From the NCBI GenBank assembly GCA_016722705.1, contig JADKGN010000001.1, forward strand, positions 186,001 to 250,000: 64,000 bases of DNA. The letters run 5' to 3'. Made by a program: the position numbers and the translations under genes. Positions within the stretch are counted from its first letter, which is position 1, and each line of letters opens with the position of its first letter. Below the pieces are notes generated by a model, which saw nothing but the letters and a program-made list of their open reading frames with translations, searched no databases and was not told where the DNA came from. This DNA comes from Candidatus Dechloromonas phosphoritropha (GTDB taxonomy: Bacteria > Pseudomonadota > Gammaproteobacteria > Burkholderiales > Rhodocyclaceae). Below, one piece after another: positions 55,551-64,000 of the stretch.

Positions 55551-56855
55551 ATGGAAATATCCGCGCCCGCCCGGGAACAGGCTCGCGACCTGCTGAACTT
55601 CATCGACGCCAGTCCCAGCCCGTGGCATGCCGTGCACACGATGGCCGAACGGCTGCAACAGGCGGGATTCACCACGCTGCACGAGGGTGCACGCTGGCAA
55701 CTGGCGTCTGGCGGACGTTATTTCGTGATTCGCGGCGGCGCCTCGATCATCGCTTTCGTGGTTGGCAGCGCTTCCTTGATCGAACGCGGCTTCCGGCTGG
55801 TCGGCGCCCACACTGATTCGCCCGGTCTGCGCGTCAAGCCGAAGACGTTGGTGAACGGCGATGGCCTGCTCCGGCTGGCGGTCGAGGTCTATGGCGGGCC
55901 GATCCTGGCAACCTTCGCCGACCGCGACCTGAGTCTGGCCGGACGGGTTGCAGTGCGTGCCGGTGACGACATTGAAATGTGCCTAGTCCATTTTGGCTTA
56001 CCGCTGCTGCGCCTGCCCAACCTGGCGATCCACATGAATCGCGAGGTCAATGAAAACGGCCTCAAGTTCAACAAGCAGACCGAATTGCCGCTGGTGTTGG
56101 CTTTATCCAGCGCCGATGCCTTGGACGAAGGGCGCTTCCACGCGCTGCTTGCCGAGCAGCTTGACGTTGCAACCGATGCCATCCAGAGCTGGGAACTGTG
56201 CGCTTGCGATACGCAGCCCGGCGCATTCTGGGGGGCGGGGCAGGAATTCATCGCCGCTAGCCAGCTCGACAACCTCGCATCGTGTCACGCCGGGCTGGAG
56301 GCCTTGTTGAGCGTGTCAGACCCGGGAACGACCAATGTCTGCGCCTTTTTCGACCACGAGGAGGTCGGTAGCGAGAGTGCTGCCGGTGCTGGGGGAAGTT
56401 TCATCACCGACGTGCTGCGCCGGATCGCTGGCAGCACCGGGCTTGACGACGAGGATTACCGCCGAGCGTTGGCCCGCAGCTTCTCCATTAGCGCCGACAT
56501 GGCGCACGCCTACAACCCGAATTTCCCGGCGGCTTACGAGCCGGGACATCGTGTTGCGGTCAACGGTGGTCCGGTCATCAAAACCAACGCTAACCAGCGC
56601 TACAGCACCGGTGCCGAGAGTGCCGCGCGCTTTATGCGGCTGTGTGAAAAAGCTGGAGTCTCTTGCCAGCAGTATGCACACCGGGCCGACCTCGGCTGCG
56701 GCAGCACCATCGGCCCGCTCGTCGCGGCTGGCCTCGGCGTGCCGAGCGTCGATGTCGGCTCGCCGTTGTGGGCCATGCACAGTATCCGCGAGAGTGCCGG
56801 GGTGCTCGACCACGGCTACCTGATTGCCGCCCTGAGGGTGGCCTTTTCGGATTGA
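55551..56855 (+). CDS. apeB: M18 family aminopeptidase
   Basis: 434 residues from ATG 55551. FIDASPSPWHAVHTMAERLQ near the start, VGAHTDSPGLRVKPK (first zinc His and Asp), AFFDHEEVGSESAAGAGG (the catalytic Glu pair) and the C-terminal HSIRESAGVLDHGYL are M18 signatures. Removes N-terminal acidic or neutral residues from peptides. A longer in-frame ORF starting at 54936 overlaps the DHH gene and is rejected. Confidence 0.93.
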   Translation: MEISAPAREQARDLLNFIDASPSPWHAVHTMAERLQQAGFTTLHEGARWQLASGGRYFVIRGGASIIAFVVGSASLIERGFRLVGAHTDSPGLRVKPKTLVNGDGLLRLAVEVYGGPILATFADRDLSLAGRVAVRAGDDIEMCLVHFGLPLLRLPNLAIHMNREVNENGLKFNKQTELPLVLALSSADALDEGRFHALLAEQLDVATDAIQSWELCACDTQPGAFWGAGQEFIAASQLDNLASCHAGLEALLSVSDPGTTNVCAFFDHEEVGSESAAGAGGSFITDVLRRIAGSTGLDDEDYRRALARSFSISADMAHAYNPNFPAAYEPGHRVAVNGGPVIKTNANQRYSTGAESAARFMRLCEKAGVSCQQYAHRADLGCGSTIGPLVAAGLGVPSVDVGSPLWAMHSIRESAGVLDHGYLIAALRVAFSD

Positions 56856-56904
56856 CTGTTTTTGTTGACTTGCCCCCTGACATCCTTATAATTCGCGTCT
56901 CTTC

Positions 56905-56981
56905 AGGCGGTTAGCTCAGTTGGTTAGAGCGCCACGTTGACATCGTGGAGGTCGTTGGTTCGATTCCAATACCGCCTACCA
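56905..56981 (+). tRNA. tRNA-Val (anticodon GAC)
   Basis: 77 nt with encoded CCA. The acceptor stem AGGCGGT pairs with ACCGCCT, the anticodon stem is CCACG/CGTGG around TTGACAT (anticodon GAC at 56939-56941), and the T arm has GGTTCGATTCC. Reads GUC/GUU Val codons. Confidence 0.95.
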
Positions 56982-57068
56982 AATTCCTGACGGAGCTGAA
57001 ATGGTTGTTTTCCGAACTCGCCTCACCGTTCAGAAACTCTAACCGAGTCAGCTTTCGTTCGACCAGAA

Positions 57069-57098
57069 AAGTGCGGCTCGCCCCGCACTTTTTTTTTG
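57069..57098 (+). terminator. Terminator between tRNA-Val and thrS
   Basis: AAGTGCGG pairs with CCGCACTT across a 6-base loop, then a run of T's. It lies just before the thrS start (57113), so it could act on the tRNA transcript or as a thrS leader element. Confidence 0.75.
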
Positions 57099-57112
57099 CC
57101 TTGAGGCGCGTC

Positions 57113-59029
57113 ATGCCTGATATCAAACTGCCCGACGGTTCCATTCGCTCCTTTGAACAACCGGTGTCGATCGCCGAGGTCGCCGCCAGCATCGGCGCCG
57201 GCCTGGCGCGTGCGGCGCTGGCCGGCAAGGTTGACGGCAAACTGGTCGATACCTCGTACCTCATCGAACAGAACGCCGATCTCGCTATCGTTACCGACAA
57301 GGACGCCGATGGCCTGGAAGTCATCCGCCATTCGACGGCGCACCTGCTGGCCTACGCCGTCAAGGAACTGTTCCCCGAGGCGCAGGTCACGATCGGTCCA
57401 GTCATTGAAAACGGCTTCTACTACGACTTCGCCTACAAGCGTCCGTTTACGCCAGAGGATCTGGCCGCCATCGAAAAGCGCATGGGCGAACTGGCGAAAA
57501 AAGACATCCCGGTCAGCCGCGAAGTCTGGGCGCGCGACGATGCGGTCAAGTTTTTCCTTGACCAGGGCGAGAAATACAAGGCCGAGCTGATCGCGGCGAT
57601 TCCGGCCGACCAGCAGGTTTCGCTCTACCGTGAAGGTGATTTCATCGACCTCTGCCGCGGCCCGCACGTGCCGACCACGGCCAAGCTCAAGGTCTTCAAG
57701 CTGATGAAGGTGGCCGGCGCCTACTGGCGCGGCGACCATCGCAACGAACAGTTGCAGCGCATCTACGGCACCGCCTGGGCCAAGAAAGAGGATCTCGACG
57801 CCTACCTGCACATGCTGGAGGAAGCGGAGAAGCGTGACCATCGCCGTCTTGGCAAGCAGTTCGATCTGTTCCACATGCAGGACGAAGCGCCCGGCCTGGT
57901 CTTCTGGCACCCCAAGGGCTGGGCGATCTGGCAGGAAATCGAGCAGTACATGCGCGCCGTCTATCGCAACAATGGCTACATGGAAGTGCGCTGCCCGCAG
58001 ATTCTCGACAAGACGCTGTGGGAAAAGTCGGGGCACTGGGAGCACTACAAGGACAACATGTTCACGACGTCATCGGAAAACCGCGATTATGCGGTCAAGC
58101 CGATGAATTGTCCGGGCCATGTCCAGGTCTTCAACGCCGACCTGCGCTCGTACCGCGAACTACCGCTGCGTTACGGCGAATTCGGTTCCTGCCATCGCAA
58201 CGAGCCGGCCGGCGCCCTGCATGGCCTGATGCGCGTGCGCGGCTTCGTGCAGGACGACGGCCACATCTTCTGCACCGAAGAGCAGATCGAGTCCGAGGTG
58301 ACAGCCTTCAACGAACTGGTGAGAAAGGTTTACGCCGATTTCGGCTTCCACGACGTCGTGGTCAAACTGGCGTTGCGTCCCGAGGGTCGCGTCGGGTCCG
58401 ACGATGTCTGGGACAAGGCCGAGGAGGCGCTGCGTGGCGGCTTGCAGGCATCGGGTCTGGAGTGGACCGAACTGCCGGGCGAGGGCGCCTTCTACGGCCC
58501 GAAGATCGAATTCCATATCAAGGATGCCATCGGCCGTTCATGGCAATGCGGCACGATGCAGGTCGATTTCTCGATGCCCGGCCTGCTTGGCGCAGAATAC
58601 GTGGCCGGCAGCGACGAACGGCGGACGCCGGTCATGCTGCACCGGGCGATCCTCGGGTCGCTCGAGCGCTTCATCGGCATCCTGATCGAGAATTTCGCGG
58701 GAGCCTTGCCGCTGTGGCTGGCGCCGGTGCAGGCCGTCGTCCTCAATATTTCCGAAAAGCAGGCCGGTTACGCCGCCGAAGTCGCGCAAAAGCTACACCA
58801 GGCGGGCTTTCGGGCCGAGGCGGATTTGCGCAACGAGAAGATAACCTATAAAATCCGCGAGCATAGCTTGAACCGCCTGCCTTACCAGCTCGTCGTGGGG
58901 GACAAGGAAAAGGCGGACGAAATGGTGGCCGTGCGTACTCGCGGAGGTCAGGATCTCGGACAGATGTCCGTCGATGAACTGATCGGGCGACTTCGAAGCG
59001 AAGTTGCCGCGCGCAGTGGCACGGCTTAA
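57113..59029 (+). CDS. thrS: Threonyl-tRNA synthetase
   Basis: 638 residues from ATG 57113 (MPDIKLPDGSIRSFEQPVSI); an in-frame ORF begins in the tRNA at 56945 and is rejected. It has the TGS domain at the N-terminus, the editing domain HSTAHLLAYAVKELFPEAQV, motif 2 (FGSCHRNEPAGALHGL with FVQDDGHIF) and motif 3, and the anticodon-binding C-terminus. Normal length. First gene of thrS-infC-rpmI-rplT-pheST. Confidence 0.97.
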   Translation: MPDIKLPDGSIRSFEQPVSIAEVAASIGAGLARAALAGKVDGKLVDTSYLIEQNADLAIVTDKDADGLEVIRHSTAHLLAYAVKELFPEAQVTIGPVIENGFYYDFAYKRPFTPEDLAAIEKRMGELAKKDIPVSREVWARDDAVKFFLDQGEKYKAELIAAIPADQQVSLYREGDFIDLCRGPHVPTTAKLKVFKLMKVAGAYWRGDHRNEQLQRIYGTAWAKKEDLDAYLHMLEEAEKRDHRRLGKQFDLFHMQDEAPGLVFWHPKGWAIWQEIEQYMRAVYRNNGYMEVRCPQILDKTLWEKSGHWEHYKDNMFTTSSENRDYAVKPMNCPGHVQVFNADLRSYRELPLRYGEFGSCHRNEPAGALHGLMRVRGFVQDDGHIFCTEEQIESEVTAFNELVRKVYADFGFHDVVVKLALRPEGRVGSDDVWDKAEEALRGGLQASGLEWTELPGEGAFYGPKIEFHIKDAIGRSWQCGTMQVDFSMPGLLGAEYVAGSDERRTPVMLHRAILGSLERFIGILIENFAGALPLWLAPVQAVVLNISEKQAGYAAEVAQKLHQAGFRAEADLRNEKITYKIREHSLNRLPYQLVVGDKEKADEMVAVRTRGGQDLGQMSVDELIGRLRSEVAARSGTA

Positions 59030-59055
59030 TTATTGTTGTTTTCGGGGGTAACACC

Positions 59056-59577
59056 ATAGCTCAGAACAAGGCACATCGCCTGAATGAAGAAATTACGGCG
59101 CCGGAGATTCGTCTCCAGGGCGGGGAGGGTGAACAGCTCGGGGTCATGAGTATCCGGGCCGCACTGCAGATAGCAGAGGATGCCGGGGTCGACCTGGTCG
59201 AGATCGCGCCGATGGCCAGCCCGCCGGTGTGCCGTGTCATGGACTACGGCAAGTTCAAGTACCAGGAACAGAAGCGCGCTCACGAAGCCAAGCTCAAGCA
59301 GAAGCAGGTGCAGGTCAAGGAAATCAAGCTGCGTCCGGGTACCGACGAAAATGATTACCAGATCAAGCTCAGGAACATGATGCGGTTCCTGGAAGAGGAA
59401 GACAAGGTCAAGGTGACCCTGCGCTTTCGGGGCCGCGAAATGGCGCACCAGGAATTCGGCATGCGCCAGCTGGAGAGAATCAAGGCCGATCTCGACGCCG
59501 TCGGGCAAGTCGAGCAGATGCCGAAGATGGAGGGTCGTCAGATGATCATGGTCATCGGGCCAGCCAAGAAGAAATAG
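59056..59577 (+). CDS. infC: Translation initiation factor IF-3 (ATA start)
   Basis: About 173 residues. The N-terminus AQNKAHRLNEEITAPEIRLQ requires translation from the ATA at 59056, six bases after GGGGGT; no ATG, GTG or TTG exists at that point. Internal ATG 59146 would cut off the N-domain. Rare AUU/AUC/AUA starts are the family's known device for autoregulation, since IF-3 discriminates against them. KLRPGTDENDYQIKLRNMMR and the C-terminal GRQMIMVIGP complete the gene. Confidence 0.9.
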   Translation: MAQNKAHRLNEEITAPEIRLQGGEGEQLGVMSIRAALQIAEDAGVDLVEIAPMASPPVCRVMDYGKFKYQEQKRAHEAKLKQKQVQVKEIKLRPGTDENDYQIKLRNMMRFLEEEDKVKVTLRFRGREMAHQEFGMRQLERIKADLDAVGQVEQMPKMEGRQMIMVIGPAKKK

Positions 59578-59663
59578 CAGCAGGCAGTCAATTACAAGTG
59601 CTTTCGGGTAAGCGAAGCGTTCCCGCCGGGAACCACCTGACGGCATGTCATTAGGAGCAGAAA

Positions 59664-59861
59664 ATGCCCAAAATGAAGACCAAGAGCGGCGCCAAGAAGC
59701 GCTTTTCGGTCCGCGCGGATGGCAGCATAAAGCGCGGCCAGGCGTTCAAACGCCACATTTTGACCAAGAAGACCACCAAGGTTAAGCGCCATCTGCGCGG
59801 TTCGGTCGTTGTCAGCCAGCCCGACGTGGCAGTCGTCCGCGCCATGATCCCCTACGCGTAA
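59664..59861 (+). CDS. rpmI: 50S ribosomal protein L35
   Basis: 65 residues, MPKMKTKSGAKKRFSVRADG, full length, between infC and rplT (11 bp before rplT). Very basic, as expected. Confidence 0.97.
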   Translation: MPKMKTKSGAKKRFSVRADGSIKRGQAFKRHILTKKTTKVKRHLRGSVVVSQPDVAVVRAMIPYA

Positions 59862-59872
59862 GGAGGCAAAGA

Positions 59873-60232
59873 ATGTCCAGAGTTAAACGTGGTGTAACGG
59901 CGCATGCCCGTCACAAGAAGGTTCTTGCACAAGCCAAGGGCTACCGCGGTCGTCGCAACAACGTCTACCGTGTCGCCAAACAGGCGGTGATGAAGGCCGG
60001 TCAGTATCAGTACCGTGACCGCCGTCAGCGTAAGCGCCAGTTCCGTTCCTTGTGGATTGCCCGGATCAATGCTGCCGCCCGCGAGTTGGGCATGAAGTAC
60101 AGCACTCTGATGAACGGTCTGAGGAAGGCCAATATTGAGGTCGACCGCAAGGTGCTGGCCGATCTGGCGGTCTTCGATCAGCCGGCTTTTGCCGCTCTGG
60201 CCAACCAGGCCAAGGCACAGCTCGGCGCCTGA
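59873..60232 (+). CDS. rplT: 50S ribosomal protein L20
   Basis: 119 residues. MSRVKRGVTAHARHKKVLAQ and GYRGRRNNVYRVAKQAVMKA are the standard N-terminus, and the C-terminus LADLAVFDQPAFAALANQAK is typical. Binds 23S rRNA early in 50S assembly. Followed by a hairpin before pheS. Confidence 0.97.
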   Translation: MSRVKRGVTAHARHKKVLAQAKGYRGRRNNVYRVAKQAVMKAGQYQYRDRRQRKRQFRSLWIARINAAARELGMKYSTLMNGLRKANIEVDRKVLADLAVFDQPAFAALANQAKAQLGA

Positions 60233-60251
60233 GCGAAAGCACAATTGGAAA

Positions 60252-60274
60252 AGGAGGCGCAAGCCTCCTTTTTT
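60252..60274 (+). terminator. Terminator/attenuator between rplT and pheS
   Basis: AGGAGGC-gcaa-GCCTCCT stem-loop followed by a T run, 15 bp before pheS. No Phe-rich leader peptide is visible nearby, so E. coli-type attenuation is not supported; it may simply reduce read-through into pheST. Confidence 0.75.
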
Positions 60275-60288
60275 GTTGGTGAAAATGC

Positions 60289-61362
60289 ATGGAAAATCTC
60301 GATCAAATCGTTGGTGAAGCGCGGTCTGCGTTCGCCGCCACTTCCGACCCGGATGCCCTGGAGCAAGTGAAAGCCCGTTTCCTCGGCAAGAGCGGCCGGA
60401 TCACCGAACTGCTCAAGGGGCTGGGCAAGTTGCCGGCGGAAGAAAAGAAAGCCGCCGGGGCGGCAATCAACGCCGCCAAGACGGCTGTTGAATCTGCGCT
60501 GAACGAACGGCGCGAAGCGATCCGCAAGGCAGCGCTTGCCGCGCGTCTGGCCGAAGAGGCGCTGGACGTCACGCTGCCGGGACGCGCCGAGGCGCGCGGC
60601 GGTCTGCATCCGGTGACACGGACGCTGGAACGCATTGAGTCACTGTTCCGCTCGATTGGCTTTGAAGTGGCCGACGGCCCGGAGATCGAGGAAGACTTCT
60701 TCAATTTCACGGCCTTGAACACGCCCGAGGATCACCCGGCGCGTTCGATGCACGACACGTTTTATTTGCAGAACCCGGACGGCAGCATCGCTGACAAGGT
60801 CCTGCTGCGCACCCATACGAGCCCCATCCAGGCGCGCTACATGCAGGCGCACGTCGCCCGCTACACCCCAAGGGTGCTTCCTGATGGGCGCGGTCAACTG
60901 GAAAAAATGCCCGAAATCCGTATCATCGCGCCCGGCCGTGTCTATCGTGTCGACTCCGATGCGACGCATTCGCCGATGTTCCATCAGGTCGAAGGGTTGT
61001 GGGTGGGCGAGGGGGTTTCCTTCGCCGATCTGAAGGGTGTCATCGCCGACTTCCTGAAGAGCTTCTTTGAGAGCGACGACCTCAAGGTCCGTTTTCGTCC
61101 CTCTTTTTTCCCGTTTACCGAGCCATCCGCCGAAATCGACGTCGCCTTCATGAGTGGCAAGCTCGAAGGCCGCTGGCTGGAAATAGCCGGCTGCGGCATG
61201 GTCCATCCGAACGTGTTGCGCATCGCCGGGATCGACCCGGAACGTTACACCGGCTTCGCCTTTGGCTTCGGGCCCGACCGTTTGACCATGCTGCGCTACG
61301 GCGTCAATGACCTGCGCCTGTTCTTCGAAGGCGACCTGCGTTTTCTGAGGCAATTCGCATGA
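60289..61362 (+). CDS. pheS: Phenylalanyl-tRNA synthetase alpha subunit
   Basis: 357 residues. N-terminal coiled coil, then GGLHPVTRTLERIESLFRSI, motif 2 RIIAPGRVYRVDSDATHSPM and motif 3 GFAFGFGPDRLTMLRYG. Normal length; the stop overlaps the pheT start (ATGA). Confidence 0.97.
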   Translation: MENLDQIVGEARSAFAATSDPDALEQVKARFLGKSGRITELLKGLGKLPAEEKKAAGAAINAAKTAVESALNERREAIRKAALAARLAEEALDVTLPGRAEARGGLHPVTRTLERIESLFRSIGFEVADGPEIEEDFFNFTALNTPEDHPARSMHDTFYLQNPDGSIADKVLLRTHTSPIQARYMQAHVARYTPRVLPDGRGQLEKMPEIRIIAPGRVYRVDSDATHSPMFHQVEGLWVGEGVSFADLKGVIADFLKSFFESDDLKVRFRPSFFPFTEPSAEIDVAFMSGKLEGRWLEIAGCGMVHPNVLRIAGIDPERYTGFAFGFGPDRLTMLRYGVNDLRLFFEGDLRFLRQFA

Positions 61363-63734
61363 AATTCTCCGAATCCTGGCTGAGAACCCTCGTCGATCCC
61401 GAACTGTCCAGCGAGGAACTCGCCCATCGACTGACCATGGCCGGCCTCGAAGTCGAGGAACTCGACCGGGTCGCGCCACCGTTCAACAATGTCGTCGTCG
61501 CCCAGGTACTGGAAGTGACCCGCCATCCGGATGCCGACCGCCTGAATGTCTGCCGGGTCGACACCGGCTGCGGTGCCTCGACGACCATCGTCTGCGGCGC
61601 GCCCAACGTGGCCGTCGGCCTGCGCGTGCCGTGTGCCTTGCCTGGCGCGCAGCTGCCCGGCGATTTCGTGATCAAGGTCGCCAGGGTGCGCGGCATCGAG
61701 TCGTCGGGCATGCTCTGTTCGGCCAGGGAACTGGGGATCGCCGAGGACGCCTCGGGCCTGCTGGTTCTGCCGGCCGATGCGCCGGTTGGGCAGTCGATTC
61801 GCGACTACCTCGACCTCGATGACCGGCTGTTCACGCTGAAACTGACGCCAAACCGCGCCGACTGCCTGTCGCTGACCGGTGTTGCCCGTGAAGTGGCGGC
61901 AATCGCCGGCGTCCCGGCCAAACTGATCGAGGTGCCGGAAGTTGCGGCGACCATCGCCGATCAGCGCCCGGTCGTGCTCGATGCGCCTGAGGCCTGTCCG
62001 CTCTACTGCGGTCGCATCATCAAGGGCGTCAATGCCAAGGCGCCGGCACCGGAATGGATGACGCGCCGACTGGAGCGCAGCGGCGTCCGCTCCATTTCGG
62101 CGCTGGTCGATGTCACCAATTACGTAATGCTCGAACTCGGCCAGCCGCTGCACGCCTTCGACAACACTAAGCTGGAAGGGGTGGTACATGCCCGCATGGC
62201 GAAGCCGGACGAGAGGCTGTTGCTGCTCAACGAGCAGATTGTTGCGGTCGACGCCGATATTCTGATGATTTCCGACGACGTTAAGCCGTTGGCCATGGCC
62301 GGCATCATGGGTGGTGAAGACAGCGGAATCACGCTGGAAACCAGCGAACTGTTCCTCGAATCTGCATTCTTTGCGCCACAAGCCATCGCCGGCCGCGCCC
62401 GCCGTTATGGTTTTGGCTCCGATGCCTCGCACCGCTTCGAACGTGGTGTCGATTTTGGCGGCACACGACGTGCCATCGAGCGCGCCACCCAGTTGATCCT
62501 CGACATCTGCGGCGGTGCTGCCGGTCCGGTCGTCGCGGCGCGCGCCGTAATGCCGGCGCGCAATCCGGTTCGCTTACGTACGGCACGGGCGGCAATGGTC
62601 ATCGGCATGCCGCTGACCGCCGAGCAAATCACCAGCTTATTTACCGGCCTCAATCTGCCTTTCGTTCGTGAAGGCGACGATTTCCTGGTGACGCCGCCGA
62701 GCTGGCGTTTCGACATCGAAATCGAGGAAGACCTGATCGAGGAAATTGCCCGCCTGCACGGCTACGACAACATTCCGGCACCGGCGCCGCGTGGCAACAT
62801 GAAAATGCTGGTGCAGCCGGAAGCACAGCGCCCGCAAGCTCGCGTGCGTCAGATGCTGGCCGACCGTGGGTACCAGGAAGTCGTCAATTTCGCCTTCGTT
62901 GAAGAAACATGGGAAGCCGATTTCGCCGCCAACACCAACCTGATCCGCCTCGCCAACCCGATCGCCAGCCAGATGGCGGTGATGCGCTCGACGCTGATTG
63001 GCGGTCTGATTTCCAATCTGGTCACCAACCTCAAGCGCAAGCAAAGCCGTGTCCGCCTGTTTGAAACCGGGCGTATTTTCCGACGTGACATCCAGGCTGT
63101 GCCGGTCGCTGGCTTTTATCAGCCGTGGAAACTGTCGGGTCTCGCTTACGGCGGCGCCTTGCCGGAGGGCTGGGGCGATGGGAGGCGCAAGGTGGATTTC
63201 TACGACGTCAAGGGCGACCTCGAAGCCGTGCTGGCGCCGGCCCAGTCGCGTTTCGAGAAACTTGTTCATCCGGCACTGCATCCTGGCCGCGCCGCAACGG
63301 TGATTGTCGACGGCACAGCGATTGGTTGCCTCGGCGAATTACATCCGGAATGGATGCAAAAATACGAACTGCCGCTCGCGCCGGTGGTGTTCGAAATCGA
63401 CCTCACCGCAGTCACGGCGGCACGGGTTCCGGCTTATGTGGAGGTCTCCAGATTCCCGCCGGTGATCCGCGATCTGGCCATCGTCGTCGATAAGAACCTT
63501 GACTTCCAGACGCTGCTGGATGGTCTGAAAGGGCAGTTGCCGTCCTTGGTCCAGGACATCCAGTTGTTCGATGTGTACATCGGGAAGGGCATTCCTGAAA
63601 ACAAGAAAAGTCTTGCGCTTCGGATAGTTATGCAAGATACTCAACGTACTTTGCAAGATACGGAAGTCGAATTTGCAGTGCAGCAACTGGTATCCTGTCT
63701 CGAGCAGGCATTTGCCGCGCAACTACGTGCCTGA
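61359..63734 (+). CDS. pheT: Phenylalanyl-tRNA synthetase beta subunit
   Basis: 791 residues. MKFSESWLRTLVDPELSSEE, an OB-type tRNA-binding domain, B3/B4 editing (CPLYCGRIIKGVNAKAPAPE), B5 helices and a ferredoxin-like anticodon-binding C-terminus (EVSRFPPVIRDLAIVVDKNL). Complete. Confidence 0.97.
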   Translation: MKFSESWLRTLVDPELSSEELAHRLTMAGLEVEELDRVAPPFNNVVVAQVLEVTRHPDADRLNVCRVDTGCGASTTIVCGAPNVAVGLRVPCALPGAQLPGDFVIKVARVRGIESSGMLCSARELGIAEDASGLLVLPADAPVGQSIRDYLDLDDRLFTLKLTPNRADCLSLTGVAREVAAIAGVPAKLIEVPEVAATIADQRPVVLDAPEACPLYCGRIIKGVNAKAPAPEWMTRRLERSGVRSISALVDVTNYVMLELGQPLHAFDNTKLEGVVHARMAKPDERLLLLNEQIVAVDADILMISDDVKPLAMAGIMGGEDSGITLETSELFLESAFFAPQAIAGRARRYGFGSDASHRFERGVDFGGTRRAIERATQLILDICGGAAGPVVAARAVMPARNPVRLRTARAAMVIGMPLTAEQITSLFTGLNLPFVREGDDFLVTPPSWRFDIEIEEDLIEEIARLHGYDNIPAPAPRGNMKMLVQPEAQRPQARVRQMLADRGYQEVVNFAFVEETWEADFAANTNLIRLANPIASQMAVMRSTLIGGLISNLVTNLKRKQSRVRLFETGRIFRRDIQAVPVAGFYQPWKLSGLAYGGALPEGWGDGRRKVDFYDVKGDLEAVLAPAQSRFEKLVHPALHPGRAATVIVDGTAIGCLGELHPEWMQKYELPLAPVVFEIDLTAVTAARVPAYVEVSRFPPVIRDLAIVVDKNLDFQTLLDGLKGQLPSLVQDIQLFDVYIGKGIPENKKSLALRIVMQDTQRTLQDTEVEFAVQQLVSCLEQAFAAQLRA

Positions 63735-63748
63735 TGGAAAAAGGACAA

Positions 63749-64000
63749 TGACACTGACCAAAGCGGAGCTTGCCGACCTGTTGTTTGAAAAGGTGGGCCT
63801 CAACAAGCGTGAAGCCAAGGATATGGTCGAGGCTTTCTTCGAAGAAATCCGTAACGCCCTGGAAACCGGTGATGGGGTCAAGCTCTCCGGCTTCGGCAAT
63901 TTTCAGTTGCGTGACAAGCCGCAACGTCCAGGACGTAACCCCAAGACAGGCGAGGAAATCCCGATTACAGCGCGGCGTGTGGTGACCTTTCACGCCAGCC
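63749..64000 (+). CDS. ihfA: Integration host factor alpha subunit, 3' end beyond window
   Basis: Starts ATG 63749 after AAAGGA and reads MTLTKAELADLLFEKVGLNK, then AFFEEIRNALETGDGVKLSG and GRNPKTGEEIPITARRVVTF, the IHF/HU arm. Only the first 84 codons are here. The pheST-ihfA order is standard in proteobacteria. Confidence 0.95.

Noticed and set aside
56945..59029. thrS start inside tRNA-Val
   Set aside because: Would translate the tRNA and terminator; ATG 57113 gives the standard start.
60252..60274. E. coli-like pheST attenuation leader
   Set aside because: A hairpin exists but no Phe-rich leader peptide was found upstream.

Overview
The window reads as chromosome of a betaproteobacterium, most likely Rhodocyclales (Dechloromonas/Accumulibacter-like). 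Supporting this are high G+C, tight ATGA-coupled housekeeping operons, a PHA phasin, the order thrS-infC-rpmI-rplT-pheS-pheT-ihfA, an lplT gene and GGDEF/EAL signalling. The taxonomy is inferred from gene content only.

Layout. 1-2480: decayed accessory DNA, with an IS1634-type transposase running off the left edge, an IS4-family remnant, a regulator fragment and a dead higBA toxin-antitoxin pair. 2526-4961 (-): complete AmmeMemoRadiSam trio. 4972-7081: an MgtC-like fragment, then ispD-ispF-thpR. 7110-10900: pstS, an envZ/ompR-type two-component system and a small repeat-bearing exported protein. 10969-12865: tsaB-rimI-udg; then lplT (-) and a LysR regulator-alr-radA-GGDEF/EAL-FtsX run, ygiQ, a membrane diguanylate cyclase and a truncated haemoglobin next to an alternative oxidase. 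27160-27930: a second, ruined haemoglobin and an IS3 remnant. 28149-31199: an L-2-hydroxyglutarate-oxidase-like gene and typA.

31543-44042 is the striking part. When five insertion sequences are removed on paper, a compact four-gene operon reappears: a protein with two PD-(D/E)XK-like motif sets (A), a protein with a HEPN-type RNxxxH motif (B), a Nudix protein (C) and an M15-peptidase-like protein (D). A-B are 4 nt apart and B-C overlap by 4 nt. A is split by an IS630-type element that itself contains an IS256 and an IS66 element; an IS1380 element cuts the A/B junction; a second IS630 copy splits B; C carries a frameshift at a T8 tract. The coordinates balance to the base: the outer IS630 minus both guests is 1124 bp, and the second copy is 1126 bp with two extra A's in one A tract. 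The operon has the look of a defence module that was acquired and then shut down; the function is inference.

44084-50306: moaA (-), lipoprotein Cu/Zn-SOD, a frameshifted unknown gene, a DUF2339 membrane protein and phasin. 50314-55450: parC, an Ala/Lys-rich lipoprotein, a type III restriction-enzyme remnant in AT-rich DNA, a DHH phosphoesterase, slyX and a small membrane protein. 55551-64000: M18 aminopeptidase, tRNA-Val(GAC), thrS, infC (ATA start), rpmI, rplT, pheS, pheT and the beginning of ihfA.

Single-nucleotide frameshifts are frequent in accessory genes and IS transposases but not seen in the core genes, which favours real decay over random sequencing error, although homopolymer errors cannot be excluded.
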